From positions 558,001 to 622,000 of the forward strand of contig JADJTI010000004.1 of assembly GCA_016711265.1 (NCBI GenBank): 64,000 bases of DNA, given 5' to 3'. Below the pieces are notes generated by a model that was not told the DNA's origin, searched no databases, and was given only the letters and a program-made list of their open reading frames with translations. This document shows, piece by piece, positions 25,157-34,790 of the stretch (within the stretch, counting starts at the first letter, position 1; the number at the start of each line of letters is the position of its first letter). This DNA is from Austwickia sp. (GTDB taxonomy: Bacteria > Actinomycetota > Actinomycetes > Actinomycetales > Dermatophilaceae). The translations under genes were made by a program, and so were the position numbers.

Positions 25157-26221
25157 ATGAAGCGGCTCCGCGACCCAGCCGGCACCACGCTGACGCCCCC
25201 AGGCGGGGACGTGCAACCCTTCCCCGAGTTGTTCGACCGGGCGGACCAGTTCCTCGGTCTGGGCAGCGAACTGGACGGCAGGTTGCTGTTCCTCTATCAG
25301 TACGCGGTGCGCAATCCGGCCATGACTCGCGCCCAGCTGCTCCAGGAGGGGCTGACCGAGGAGGTGGTCGACCTCGACCTGACGGAACTGCAGGACCACG
25401 GGCTGATCAAGCCCGGCGACGACCCTGGCACCTGGGAGGCCGTGCCACCGGATGTGGCGCTGACCTCGGTAGCCGGTCGCCTCGAACGGCGCGCCTCGGA
25501 CGCCCGGGCCCTGGCCTACGAACTCTCCCTGACCTACCAACAGGCGCGGGCGACGTACGCCTCCGATCGACACGGCATCCGCAGCCTCGGGTCACTGGCC
25601 GAACTCGACAACGCTGTGCACGACGTCGTCACGAACGCCGAGCGGGAACTGCGCAGCGTGCGCAATCCCTCGCCGCGTACCTCGTTGTGCTTCCGCACGG
25701 ACCTGGACGCTCACCGCCGGCGCCTGCTCTCCCCCGACGGTCATCCGCTGCGCTCTCGCTGCGTGTACGACGCCCGCGCCCTCGCGCTGCCCACGGGTGA
25801 AGCGGTCGTGCTGGCGCGCGCCCAGGCCGGGGAGGAAGCACGCTTCCTGACACCGCTGCCGCTGTCGATGACGATCGCCGATGACGAGATCGTCGTGCTC
25901 GATCTGACCAGCTACGACAGCTCGGGCGTGGGGTCGATGGTGATCACCGAACGGCGGTTGGTGACGGCGCTGTCCGGGATCGCCGACACCTACTGGCAGT
26001 TGGCCTCGCCGATGTCGGGACCGGCTATCCACGAGCTGGACAGCCGCCACATCAAGATCGTGCAGCTGCTGGCCGCCGGAGCCACCGATGCCGCGATCGC
26101 GGACCGGATGGGGATCTCGCAACGAACCGTCGAACGCCGGGTGCGCGGACTCATGGAGCAGCTGGGTGTCACCACCCGTTTCCAAGCCGGGGTGCAGGCC
26201 GCCCGGCGGGGTTGGCTCTGA
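25157..26221 (+). CDS. LuxR-type transcriptional regulator with TrmB-like N-terminal region
   Basis: 354 residues from the ATG at 25157, preceded by GGGAGA. Residues ~25-85 resemble a winged helix that reads DNA or senses a ligand (LLFLYQYAVRNPAMTRAQLL, LTEEVVDLDLTELQDHGLIK). The centre (~120-270) is a phospholipase-D-like or effector-type region as in TrmB/LuxR hybrids. The C-terminus (~290-350) is a complete GerE/LuxR helix-turn-helix: IVQLLAAGATDAAIADRMGI, SQRTVERRVRGLMEQLGVTT, RFQAGVQAARRGWL. No quorum-sensing or receiver domain is present. The target genes are unknown. Confidence 0.82.
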   Translation: MKRLRDPAGTTLTPPGGDVQPFPELFDRADQFLGLGSELDGRLLFLYQYAVRNPAMTRAQLLQEGLTEEVVDLDLTELQDHGLIKPGDDPGTWEAVPPDVALTSVAGRLERRASDARALAYELSLTYQQARATYASDRHGIRSLGSLAELDNAVHDVVTNAERELRSVRNPSPRTSLCFRTDLDAHRRRLLSPDGHPLRSRCVYDARALALPTGEAVVLARAQAGEEARFLTPLPLSMTIADDEIVVLDLTSYDSSGVGSMVITERRLVTALSGIADTYWQLASPMSGPAIHELDSRHIKIVQLLAAGATDAAIADRMGISQRTVERRVRGLMEQLGVTTRFQAGVQAARRGWL

Positions 26222-26310
26222 GCCCAAGGGCCGGACAGGGGGCCGCAGGATCGGTCCCACGGGCACCCCCGACGCCGGGAGACCACCCGGCGGCGCGTAG
26301 ACTATTCCGA

Positions 26311-26356
26311 CGCCCTGAGCTCGGCGGTCGGTCCGAACCCGACCGTCTCCAGGGCG
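26311..26356 (+). promoter_or_regulatory. two-part hairpin in the leader of the HelD/HelR-like gene
   Basis: Outer stem CGCCCTG/CAGGGCG and inner stem CGGTCGG/CCGACCG are separated by an asymmetric internal loop, with a 7-base apical loop. It starts about 8 bases after a TAGACT -10-like hexamer at 26298-26303, so the transcript could begin almost at the hairpin, leaving ~40 bases to the GTG start. No rifamycin-associated element is seen. Confidence 0.4.
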
Positions 26357-26392
26357 CACACGGATAGTCGAACGCACGAATCAGGCGGTGGC

Positions 26393-28694
26393 GTGACGGA
26401 GCGGGGTCGTACCGGCGAGGTCGAGAAGACCAGGCCAGGTCGGGACGAGCGGATCCGCGAGATCGCGGCCGAACAGACCTACCTCGATCGGGTGTATGCC
26501 GAGCTGGACAACGCCAGCGCTCGGGTGGCCATGGTCAGCGCCGAGGGTTTCGCCCGTGGCCGGACCGACCGCACGGGCGACGTGCGCGACGAGGAACTCA
26601 CCGGTCTGTTCGAGCGGGATGCGCTGGTGTACCAGGCCTCCCGGCGTCAGCGCGACCTGGACACCCAGTACGAGGGTCTGGTATTCGGCCGCTTGGACCT
26701 GGAACTGCCCCCGGGCCGAACCCGGGCGGTCGGCGAACCCGGGCAACCCCACGTGTCGGGCCCGCTGATCCGTGAGGTTCGGTACGTCGGCCGGCTAGGG
26801 GTGCGCGACGACAGTTACGAACCGCTGGTCATCGACTGGCGGGCACCGGCTGCGGCGCCGTTCTACCGGGCCACTCCCGCCGCCACCCTCGGGGTGCTCC
26901 GGCGCCGGGTCCTGCAGTGCCGGGGCCCACGCGTCGTAGGGATCGAAGATGACCTGCTGGTGCCCGAGGCGCCGCAGGATCTGGTGGTGGTCGGCGACGG
27001 CGCCCTGATGGCCGCCTTGGGCCGCAGCCGCGGCCCACGGATGCGGGACATCGTGGCCACCATCCAGGCGCACCAGGACGAGGCGATCCGCGCGCCCGCG
27101 CGCGGGGTCGCCGAGATCACCGGCGGACCCGGCACCGGCAAGACGGTCGTGGCGCTGCACCGGGCGGCGTACCTGCTGTATTCCGAACGCCGCCGGTTCG
27201 AGGCGGGGGGCGTCCTGGTGGTGGGGCCCTCGACGGCGTACACCGCCTACATCGAGCGGGTGCTGCCCTCCCTCGGTGAGGACTCCGTGGTGCTGCGTTC
27301 GCTCGGGGACCTGGTGGACGCGATCAACACGGGCCGACACGATCCGCCGGACACCGCAGCGCTCAAGGGCTCGCTGCGGATGGGCCGGGTGCTGGCTCGC
27401 GCTGTCCGCGCCGCGGTGCCGGGCGCACCGACGGCCCTCCGGGCGTTCGTGGCCGGCAACGCGATCCGGCTACCGGAACGTACCTTGGACCGGGTTCGGT
27501 CGCAGGCCTTGCGTCACCACCAGCGCAACACCGCAAGGCAGGCGGCCCGGAACCTGCTGGGCCAGGCCGCCTGGGCACAGGTCGAGGGCGAGACCGCGGT
27601 GGACCGGGAGGAGTTCCTGGCGACGTTCGCCGACCATCTCGACGTCGACGCGTTCCTGGCGGCGTGGTGGCCTCCCGTGGATCCTCGGCAAGTCCTGCTC
27701 TGGCTGGCCGATCCGGATCTGTGCCGCCGACTCAGCGAAGGGATCCTGTCCAGCGCGGAATCCCGCGCCCTCAGCGACTCCCTGGCAACCGCGCTGCGGC
27801 TGCGGCAGTGGTCGATCGCCGACGTCGCGCTGGTCGACGACCTGGCCCATCGGCTCGGCCCGGTCCCGCTGGAGCCCACAGCGCCCCGCGAGTTCTACGA
27901 GATAGATGAACTCGACGACGAGCTGGCCGAACTCCCTCAGCTGGCGGTGCGGGTCGGCGACGATGCGGACCGCCGCGACGAGGCGTTGATGCGCGGCCGG
28001 ATCGACCGGCCTCGGGAGTACGCGCACGTGCTGGTCGATGAGGCGCAAGACCTCTCGCCGATGCAATGGCGGATGGTGGCACGTCGGGGACGGGGGGCGT
28101 CCTGGACCGTCGTCGGCGACGCCGCGCAGTCCTCGTGGCCCGATCCGCAGGAGGCGCTGCAGGCCCGTCGGGAGGCCTTCGGCAGGCTGCCCCTCCAGTC
28201 GTTCCGGCTCGAGGTGAACTACCGCAACGCGGCCGAGATCTTCGCGTATGCCGCGCAGGTCATCCTTCCGGTGCTTCCGGACGCGGACATTCCCCGGGCG
28301 GTCCGTACCACCGGTGTGTCGCCGCTGGACGTGAGCTGCCCGACCGCGGATCTGCTGGCCACCGTGGCCCGCAGTGTCCGGGACGTGGCCGGTGACGTCG
28401 ACGGGGTCATCGCCGTGATCGCCCCGGCGCGCTGGCGTAACGTGCTCGACCCGTTGGTTCGCCACCCTGGGGCCAGAGGGGATCTCGACTCAGACCTCGA
28501 ATCCGACCTCGAATCCGACGTCGCGGCCCGACTCCGAGGTGGTCGATCCCCTCTCCTGCAAGGGCCTGGAGTACGACGCGGCGATCATCATCGACCCGGA
28601 TGAGATCGTCGCCGAGTCACCCGGGGGAGCCAGGGTCTTGTACGTCGCCCTGACGCGGGCCGCGCACCGCATGCATATCGTACGGCCGACTTGA
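26393..28694 (+). pseudogene. HelD/HelR-like RNA polymerase recycling ATPase, apparent frameshift near the 3' end
   Basis: The protein is a UvrD-like superfamily 1 ATPase of the HelD type. It has an N-terminal coiled segment (IAAEQTYLDRVYAELDNASA), then IDWRAPAAAPFYRA (a HelD signature), Walker A EITGGPGTGKTVVALHRAAY at ~240, VDEAQDLSPMQWRMV (motif II) at ~545, TVVGDAAQSSWPDP and LEVNYRNAAEI. HelD-family proteins pull RNA polymerase off DNA, and some confer rifamycin tolerance. After about 28490-28527 the frame changes: the expected DPLSCKGLEYDAAIIIDPDE and LYVALTRAAHRMHIV (motifs V and VI) lie in the +1 frame and end at 28694. The main frame instead stops at 28603 after unrelated residues. 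The change falls beside a 12-bp tandem repeat (GACCTCGAATCC). True mutation, sequencing error and programmed shifting are all open. Confidence 0.8.
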
Positions 28695-28901
28695 TACAGA
28701 GCGTGTATCGCCGCCGGTGAGAGGCCTGATCGAGCTCGAAATGGGCCGCCCGATCTGCTTGTTCGGGATGCCCGTCGGCCGATGAGTCCAGTGGACACCA
28801 CACGCCTTGATCAGCGGACGCCCAGGCGGCGCCCAGCGCCCTTGGCGATAATCAATGGCGTGCGCCGCGACCGATGGCGCGACGAGCTACAGGAGTGCAG
28901 C

Positions 28902-29654
28902 GTGAACCAGGACCCGAAGCTGCTGGAGGGGTTCCACGGCGCGGTCGCCGCACTCGATACGCAGGCCCGGGCCTGGGTCGTCGTGGTCGCCAGACTGGTC
29001 GACCTGGAACCGCGTGGGCCGTTCAGCGACGACGAGATGCGGCAGTTGATCGACGAGGCCACGGCGGCCGGGGACTTCCCCTCCGGACCGATGGCGTACG
29101 CCCCCGAACACGAGGAATACGAGGAATACGAGGTCAACCCCGACTACCACCTGCTCACCGTGCGTTCCCGGCTGGCCGGTGAACCCTACCTGGAGAGCAA
29201 GATCGCCTTCGGGATCGCCGGGTTCCTGGCTGAAGGCTTCACCCGTAGCGGGCGGATCACCGACGACGGCGACGTCCATCCGAGCCATGTTCTCCTGATC
29301 GACCTGGAGGCCGTGCTCGCCGAGACCATCCTGCTGCTGTCCCGGGCCGCCCGCATGCTCGGGTACGTCGGTCCCGGTCGGATCATGGCGGGTATCGCCG
29401 CCGAGGTGCCAGCGCACCCGTTGCGGCTGCGGGCGCTGGATGAGCGCACCGGCGACCTGATGGATCCCGGCCCCCCTGTCGAGGAGTTCGAGCCGCTGAC
29501 CGTGGACTTGACCATTGGCGGCTCCCGGGCAGACGCCCACCGTCGCTGCTACGAGGCCATCACGTCGGTGGCACCCCAGTTCGGCGTGAGCAAGCCGCAG
29601 TACTTCACCCACCCCGATCAAGGCACCGACGACTACGACCTCGGTCAGCCCTGA
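28902..29654 (+). CDS. uncharacterised protein
   Basis: 250 residues from a GTG at 28902 with AGGAG 6 bp before. It is acidic, mostly helical and without a signal peptide or clear membrane segment. A Glu-rich stretch (PEHEEYEEYEVNPDYH) sits near residue 70, and LIDLEAVLAETILLLSRAAR is an amphipathic helix near residue 135. I do not recognise the family. Codon use matches neighbours. It is followed 9 bp before its stop by the convergent lysK gene end, so the two genes overlap tail to tail. Confidence 0.6.
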   Translation: MNQDPKLLEGFHGAVAALDTQARAWVVVVARLVDLEPRGPFSDDEMRQLIDEATAAGDFPSGPMAYAPEHEEYEEYEVNPDYHLLTVRSRLAGEPYLESKIAFGIAGFLAEGFTRSGRITDDGDVHPSHVLLIDLEAVLAETILLLSRAARMLGYVGPGRIMAGIAAEVPAHPLRLRALDERTGDLMDPGPPVEEFEPLTVDLTIGGSRADAHRRCYEAITSVAPQFGVSKPQYFTHPDQGTDDYDLGQP

Positions 29655-31447
29655 GCCTGATCGGCGCTATCGACGGCGGCGCCGATCAGACGGCGTACCC
29701 GGTGCGGGCCCAGGCACAGCAAGAGCGTGGGTAGCCTCGGCCCGGTGTCGGCGCCCAACAGCAGCTGGTACAGCGTCGCAAAGAACGCCCGTTGGGCTGC
29801 CTTGACCTCGGGAGAGAGCTTCTTCTCCGCCAAGGACAGCCCTGCTTGTACCTTGGGTATGCCGTAAACCAATGCCGTGAGACCGTCCAACGTCCAGTTC
29901 TCGTCCAACTGGCGCGCCAAGGAGTCCAGCGCCTCCCGTTGATCGGCCGGCAACGAGGTGAGCAACGCGACGTCCGGCTCGGTGAGCACGACCGTCCGGT
30001 CGCTGGGGTCGGCCTGGCTCTGCACCCACGTCCGTGCCAGCTCCAGCCGCGGCCCGACCTGATCCAATGACTCGATGCGGGGGTCCATGGAGGTCAGGAT
30101 GCGCAGCATCTGCGCCTCGTGACTCCCGGTGAGGTCCACTACGGAACACAGTGCCCGGTAGGGCAACGGGCGCGGGGTACGACGCAACTCGCCCTGTGCC
30201 GTACCCACCGAACGCGCATACGCGGCAACGTCCCCAGGCTGGCCCTTCCCCGAAGCAACCTTCCGCTCCAAGGCGTCCCACTCGTCGTACAGCCGCAGGA
30301 TCTCGTGGTCGAACGCCACGGTGAACGACTGGTGGGGGCGGCGCCGGGCATAGAGCCAGCGCAGCACGTGGGGTTCCATGATGCTCAAGGCGTCGGCCGG
30401 GGTCGGGACCCCGCCCTTGGAGGAGGACATCTTGGCCATCCCGGAGATCCCGACGAAGGCGTACATCGGGCCGATCGGCTGCCAGCCCCCGAACACCTCC
30501 TGCACCACCTGGCCCCCGACGACGTACGACGACCCGGGACTTTGGTGGTCCACCCCGCTGGGTTCGAAGATCACTCCTTCGTACGCCCAGCGCATCGGCC
30601 AGTCGACCTTCCACACCAGCTTGCCGTGGAAGTCGCGATCCAGGTGCATCACCCCGGTGTTGCCACACTCGCCGGGGTTTCCGTCCCGCCCGGGGCCCGC
30701 GCACCGGTAGATCAGTTCGGTGGTGTCCTCGTCGTACTCGATCACCGTCGTGAAGTCGGTCCCGCACGCCGTGCAGTACGGCTTGAACGGGTAGTAGGCC
30801 CCGCCCGTGCCGGAGCCGTCGTCCTCGGTCGCCGCACCGGAACCCTGCGCCTGCTCGGCCTCCTGCGCATTCCCGACATCGGCCGTCGCGCTTGCCTGCG
30901 CCGGCGCACCCGGCGCCGCCTTGGTGCGGTAGCGCCCCAGCACCTCATCAATCACAGCGCGCTGGCGCATCGCCAGCAGCACCTGATCGCGGTAGCTGCC
31001 CGTGGTGTACATCCGGGTCTGGCTGATCCCGCGGAAGGGCACCCCGAGCGCCGACAGCGCCTCGGTCATCGCCACCCGGAAGTGCTCGGCCCAGCTCGCG
31101 TGCGGCGACCCCGGGGGTGGCGGCACCGATGACAATGGCTTACCAATATGGGCGTTCCAGGCGTCAATGCCCGGGATCGCCCCCGGCACCTTGCGGAACC
31201 GGTCATAGTCGTCCCAGCTGATCAGATGCTCACAGGCGATCCCACGCCGCCGGATCTCATCGGCCACCAAGTGAGGCACCATGACCTCGCGCAAATTGCC
31301 CAGGTGGATCGGCCCCGATGGCGACAGCCCGGACGCGCACACGATCGGGGCGGCCGGATCCCGCTGGCCCAGCTCGGCGCGACGCTGGGCGTCCGCGATC
31401 ACCTCATCGGCGAGCCGGTCGACCCAGTCCGCGGGCTGCGTCGTCAC
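29645..31447 (-). CDS. lysK: lysyl-tRNA synthetase, class I
   Basis: 600 residues from a GTG at 31447, overlapping the purA stop (GTGA). It charges tRNA-Lys, but with a class I Rossmann fold, unrelated to the usual class II enzyme. It shows the HIGH-type motif ASGLSPSGPIHLGNLREVMV (~45), ISWDDYDRFRKVPG, a zinc-type Cys set (PYCTACGTDF and ECGNTG around 225-275) and the KMSKS motif as KMSSSKGG (~355). Class I LysRS is common in archaea and some actinobacteria. It may be the only lysyl synthetase or work beside LysS, which cannot be judged from this window. Confidence 0.95.
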   Translation of the reverse strand: MTTQPADWVDRLADEVIADAQRRAELGQRDPAAPIVCASGLSPSGPIHLGNLREVMVPHLVADEIRRRGIACEHLISWDDYDRFRKVPGAIPGIDAWNAHIGKPLSSVPPPPGSPHASWAEHFRVAMTEALSALGVPFRGISQTRMYTTGSYRDQVLLAMRQRAVIDEVLGRYRTKAAPGAPAQASATADVGNAQEAEQAQGSGAATEDDGSGTGGAYYPFKPYCTACGTDFTTVIEYDEDTTELIYRCAGPGRDGNPGECGNTGVMHLDRDFHGKLVWKVDWPMRWAYEGVIFEPSGVDHQSPGSSYVVGGQVVQEVFGGWQPIGPMYAFVGISGMAKMSSSKGGVPTPADALSIMEPHVLRWLYARRRPHQSFTVAFDHEILRLYDEWDALERKVASGKGQPGDVAAYARSVGTAQGELRRTPRPLPYRALCSVVDLTGSHEAQMLRILTSMDPRIESLDQVGPRLELARTWVQSQADPSDRTVVLTEPDVALLTSLPADQREALDSLARQLDENWTLDGLTALVYGIPKVQAGLSLAEKKLSPEVKAAQRAFFATLYQLLLGADTGPRLPTLLLCLGPHRVRRLIGAAVDSADQAQG

Positions 31448-32775
31448 CGTCGGACATCCTCGGCGTGAGCGGCATCGGCCAGGGACTGCGCGCCGAGCAG
31501 CGAATGCCGGACGATCACCTCGTCCCGGCCGGGCCCGACCCCGATCACCGAGATCCGGGCGCCCAGCAGTTCCTCCAGCCGGTCCAGGTAGCGCTGAGCG
31601 TTGCCCGGCAGTTCCTCGAACGTGCGAGTCCCGGTGATGTCCTGACTCCACCCCGGCAGGTCCTCATAGATCGGTACGGCGTGGTGGAAGTCGGTCTGGT
31701 TGACCGGCATCTCGTCGTACCGGGTCCCGCCCACGTCGTAGGCGACGCAGATCGGGATGGTGTCCAGGCCGGTCAGCACGTCGAGCTTGGTGATCACGTA
31801 GTCGGTGACGCCGTTGATGCGGGTGGCGTACCGGCCCACCACGGTGTCCGCCCAGCCGCAGCGCCGCGGGCGACCGGTCGTCGTACCGAACTCGAACCCC
31901 CGGTCGCGCAGGAAGTCGCCCATGGCGTCGTGCAACTCGGTCGGGAAGGGGCCCTCGCCCACCCGCGTCGTGTACGCCTTGTGGACCGCCACCACCCGGT
32001 CGACCCGGGTCGGCGCGACACCCGACCCCGTGCAGGCCCCCGCCGACGTGGCGTTGGAGCTGGTCACGAACGGGTACGTGCCGTGGTCGACGTCGAGCAT
32101 GGTGGCCTGGCCGGCCTCGAAGACGACGGTCTTGCCCGCATCGAGGGCTTGGTGCAGCAGCAACCCCGTGTCAGCGACCATGGGCGCCAGCCGGTCGGCG
32201 TACGACAGCAGCTCGGCGGTGACCTCCTCGGCGTCCACCGCCCGCCGGTTGAAGATCTTGACCAGCATGTGGTTCTTCTCGTCCAAGGCGGCCTCGACCT
32301 TCTGCGCCAGGATCTTGGCGTCGAAGAGGTCCTGGACCCGGATACCGACGCGGTTCATCTTGTCGGCGTACGTGGGTCCGATGCCGCGTCCGGTCGTGCC
32401 GAGGCGTCGCTTGCCGAGGAACCGTTCGCGCACCTTGTCGATGGTCCGGTTGTACGACGGGATGATGTGCGCGTTGGCGCTGATGCGCAACCGGGAGACA
32501 TCGATGCCGCGCGCCTTCAGCGCGGTCAGCTCATCGAAGAGGACCTCCAGGTCGACGACGACGCCGTTGCCGATGACCGGCACCACGCCGGGGCTGAGGA
32601 TCCCGCTGGGCAGCAGGTGGAGAGCATACTTCTCGCCGCCGATGACGACCGTGTGCCCGGCGTTGTTGCCGCCGTTGAACTTCACGACATAGTCCACGCT
32701 AGCACCGAGCAGATCGGTCGCCTTGCCCTTGCCTTCGTCGCCCCACTGGGCCCCGACCAACACGATTGCCGGCAT
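31444..32775 (-). CDS. purA: adenylosuccinate synthetase
   Basis: 443 residues from an ATG at 32775. It joins IMP and aspartate with GTP, the first step to AMP. Motifs include MPAIVLVGAQWGDEGKGKAT, KFNGGNNAGHTVV, GTTGRGIGPTYADKMNR, VVFEAGQATMLDVDHGTYPF and VTSSNATSAGACTGSGVAP near residues 230-250. The ATP/IMP loops are all intact. Coupled by overlap to the class I lysyl-tRNA synthetase. Confidence 0.98.
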   Translation of the reverse strand: MPAIVLVGAQWGDEGKGKATDLLGASVDYVVKFNGGNNAGHTVVIGGEKYALHLLPSGILSPGVVPVIGNGVVVDLEVLFDELTALKARGIDVSRLRISANAHIIPSYNRTIDKVRERFLGKRRLGTTGRGIGPTYADKMNRVGIRVQDLFDAKILAQKVEAALDEKNHMLVKIFNRRAVDAEEVTAELLSYADRLAPMVADTGLLLHQALDAGKTVVFEAGQATMLDVDHGTYPFVTSSNATSAGACTGSGVAPTRVDRVVAVHKAYTTRVGEGPFPTELHDAMGDFLRDRGFEFGTTTGRPRRCGWADTVVGRYATRINGVTDYVITKLDVLTGLDTIPICVAYDVGGTRYDEMPVNQTDFHHAVPIYEDLPGWSQDITGTRTFEELPGNAQRYLDRLEELLGARISVIGVGPGRDEVIVRHSLLGAQSLADAAHAEDVRR

Positions 32776-32920
32776 CGCGCGAGCACTTCCCTTCCTTCGC
32801 TCGGGGCGCCGCGGCCGTGCACCGGGGGCGTACCCGAGTCGAACCGGGCAAGCCTAACCAGTACGCCGAACCCTCACCTGCCGAGTCCAGGGCCCGAACG
32901 CGGCCGGGCGGGCCGCGCTG

Positions 32921-33970
32921 TCAGCCGGCGCTGGGCGGCGGAGCGGTCGAAGCACGCTCAACCAGGGGACACTCCAGGCGCTGCGGATCCGCAGGAACCG
33001 GCAGGCCGGAGTTGTCGAGCAGGTCCAGCAGCCGGGAGACCGCGGCCTCCCCGAGTTCACGGTGCGGCAGCGCCAGGGTCGTCAGGGCGGGGACGAGGCA
33101 GTCGGCCAACTCCTCCTGGTCGTCCATGCCGAGGACGGATAGGTCACGAGGGATCTCCAGCCCCAGCCGCAGCGCCGCCAGCACGACCCCGGTGGCCACC
33201 CGGTCGTTGACCCCCCACACCGCGGTCGGCCGCTGGGCGGCGGGCCGGGGGGCGCCGGTGTCGTCGGTCAGGAGCGTCCAGGCCGCGTGATAGCCCGCGG
33301 TCACCGACCAGTCGGCGTCGATGACGTGCACGAGCGGGTCGACGCCCGCGTCGCGAGAACGTTCGGTGAACGCGCGGGTCCGCCGCTGACCAGCGCTGCC
33401 CACCAGGCCGGTGATCATGGCCACCCGCTGGTGCCCCAGACCGGTCAGATACGCGGCGGCGGTGTCACCGGCTCGATCGTCGTCAGGGATCACGGCCGGG
33501 ACCGGCTGGTCGGACCAACAGTTCGCCAGGACCAGCGGCAGGCTCGTGTGTGGGGCGACCGGCAGGTGCTGCAGCCCCATGGTGGCGTAGACCAGACCGT
33601 CGACCCGCCGACGGGTGAGCTCCCGGATAGCGATCACTTCGTTGTCGGGCTCCCGGTTGGCATCGACGATGACCAGCACGTACGAGCGGGTGCGCGCGGA
33701 CTCCATCGCTCCCGCCAGCAGCCGACCCGCGAAGGGCGAGGAGGCGATGGCATCGGTGACCAGGCCCAGGACGTTGGTCTTGCGTCGCCGCAGGCTTTGA
33801 GCCACCGAGTCGGGGGTGTAATCGAGTTCGGCGGCGGCGGCCAGGATGCGATCGCGGGTGGTCGGCGCGAGATTGCCGGCAGAGCGCCCGTTGAGCGCCA
33901 TCGACGCGGCCGCCGGCGAGACGCCCGCCCGCATCGCCACGTCCAGCAGTCTGACCCGGGGACGATTCAT
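32921..33970 (-). CDS. LacI-family transcriptional regulator
   Basis: 349 residues from the ATG at 33970 (GGGAG upstream); longer starts lack a ribosome site. The headpiece RVRLLDVAMRAGVSPAAASM, ALNGRSAGNLAPTTRDRILA is a LacI helix-turn-helix. Residues 60-340 form a periplasmic-binding-like sugar sensor (NVLGLVTDAIASSPFAGRLL, VNDRVATGVVLAALRLGLEI, DLSVLGMDDQEELADCLVPA). The hinge region lies near PDSVAQSLRRRKTN. It probably represses a carbohydrate-use operon, though no sugar genes adjoin it. It lies directly downstream of the TetR gene. Confidence 0.92.
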   Translation of the reverse strand: MNRPRVRLLDVAMRAGVSPAAASMALNGRSAGNLAPTTRDRILAAAAELDYTPDSVAQSLRRRKTNVLGLVTDAIASSPFAGRLLAGAMESARTRSYVLVIVDANREPDNEVIAIRELTRRRVDGLVYATMGLQHLPVAPHTSLPLVLANCWSDQPVPAVIPDDDRAGDTAAAYLTGLGHQRVAMITGLVGSAGQRRTRAFTERSRDAGVDPLVHVIDADWSVTAGYHAAWTLLTDDTGAPRPAAQRPTAVWGVNDRVATGVVLAALRLGLEIPRDLSVLGMDDQEELADCLVPALTTLALPHRELGEAAVSRLLDLLDNSGLPVPADPQRLECPLVERASTAPPPSAG

Positions 33971-34052
33971 GCGCGTGGGTCTCCCGTCAGGCTTATCGCC
34001 GGCATGGTCTGCAGCGATCACTAAGCATGAGTATCCGGTACAACCGACCCGA

Positions 34053-34688
34053 TCACCGCTGATTGCCCGGGGTTTCCTGCGCGGGTGGCCGGGCGCGGTC
34101 CACGATGCCGTCGATGATCGGCGCGGTGTTCGCCACCAGCGCCTCGATGGTGCGGGGCGCGAACGGTAGCTCGAGGATGAACCGGGTGACCGCCGTACCG
34201 ATGAGGATCGACGCGATCGGCGCCATCACGTCGTCGACATCCTCGCGGCCCAGCTCGGCGCTCATCATCGGCCACACTTTGCCGACGAAAGCGCCGACCA
34301 TGGTGTCGACGGCGATGCCGTTGGTGCCGACGCTGCGCAAAATCGCCATGGCCCGGGTGCGGGTAGCGGGCTCCTGCCAGGCCGACAAGTACACCTGGGC
34401 CAGCCGCTCCCCGAGGGTGCCCGGCACGGTGGCGATCTGCTGCACCCGCCCGGCCAACAGCTCCCCGAACTCCCCGATCACGGCGCGGAACAGCTCTTCC
34501 TTGCTCCCGAAGAACTGGATGACGAGCGCGGGGTCGACCTGCGCGGATCGGGCGATGGCACGCACGGTGGTCCGGTCGTACCCAGCGTCGGCGAATTGTA
34601 CCCGGGCAGCTCGCAGAATCTCCTCGCGCGTCGTACTCGGGCCTGGGCGGCGGCCGCGGCGCCCGTCTGCGGCCCGGGGGGTGGTCAT
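34053..34688 (-). CDS. TetR-family transcriptional regulator
   Basis: 211 residues. N-terminal helix-turn-helix: REEILRAARVQFADAGYDRT, TVRAIARSAQVDPALVIQFF, GSKEELFRAVIGEF. Its C-terminal region (~90-205) is the TetR_C ligand pocket type. It is divergent from a membrane-protein and lipoprotein pair, with an ATG close to a palindrome in the shared promoter region, so it probably represses that pair and itself. Confidence 0.92.
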   Translation of the reverse strand: MTTPRAADGRRGRRPGPSTTREEILRAARVQFADAGYDRTTVRAIARSAQVDPALVIQFFGSKEELFRAVIGEFGELLAGRVQQIATVPGTLGERLAQVYLSAWQEPATRTRAMAILRSVGTNGIAVDTMVGAFVGKVWPMMSAELGREDVDDVMAPIASILIGTAVTRFILELPFAPRTIEALVANTAPIIDGIVDRARPPAQETPGNQR

Positions 34689-34706
34689 CGCACCATTCTA
34701 GTTTCT

Positions 34707-34718
34707 CAACGCACGTTG
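34707..34718. promoter_or_regulatory. candidate TetR operator in divergent promoter region
   Basis: A perfect 5-bp inverted repeat CAACG-CA-CGTTG overlaps a TTGACT -35-like hexamer (34716-34721), with CATGAT about 18 bp further on. An AT-rich direct repeat TGATTTAT occurs twice nearby (34742-34749 and 34760-34767). This is the best site for regulation of 34791-36339. Confidence 0.45.
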
Positions 34719-34790
34719 ACTTCTTCCCTCGGGTGAGGCCATGATTTATCAACAAATGGTGATTTATTGACCAACATCGAAGGAGCGGCC

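Noticed and set aside
26222..26392. Rifamycin-associated element upstream of the HelD/HelR-like gene
   Set aside because: No GGGGCTTGC-N6-GCAAGCCCC pattern is visible.
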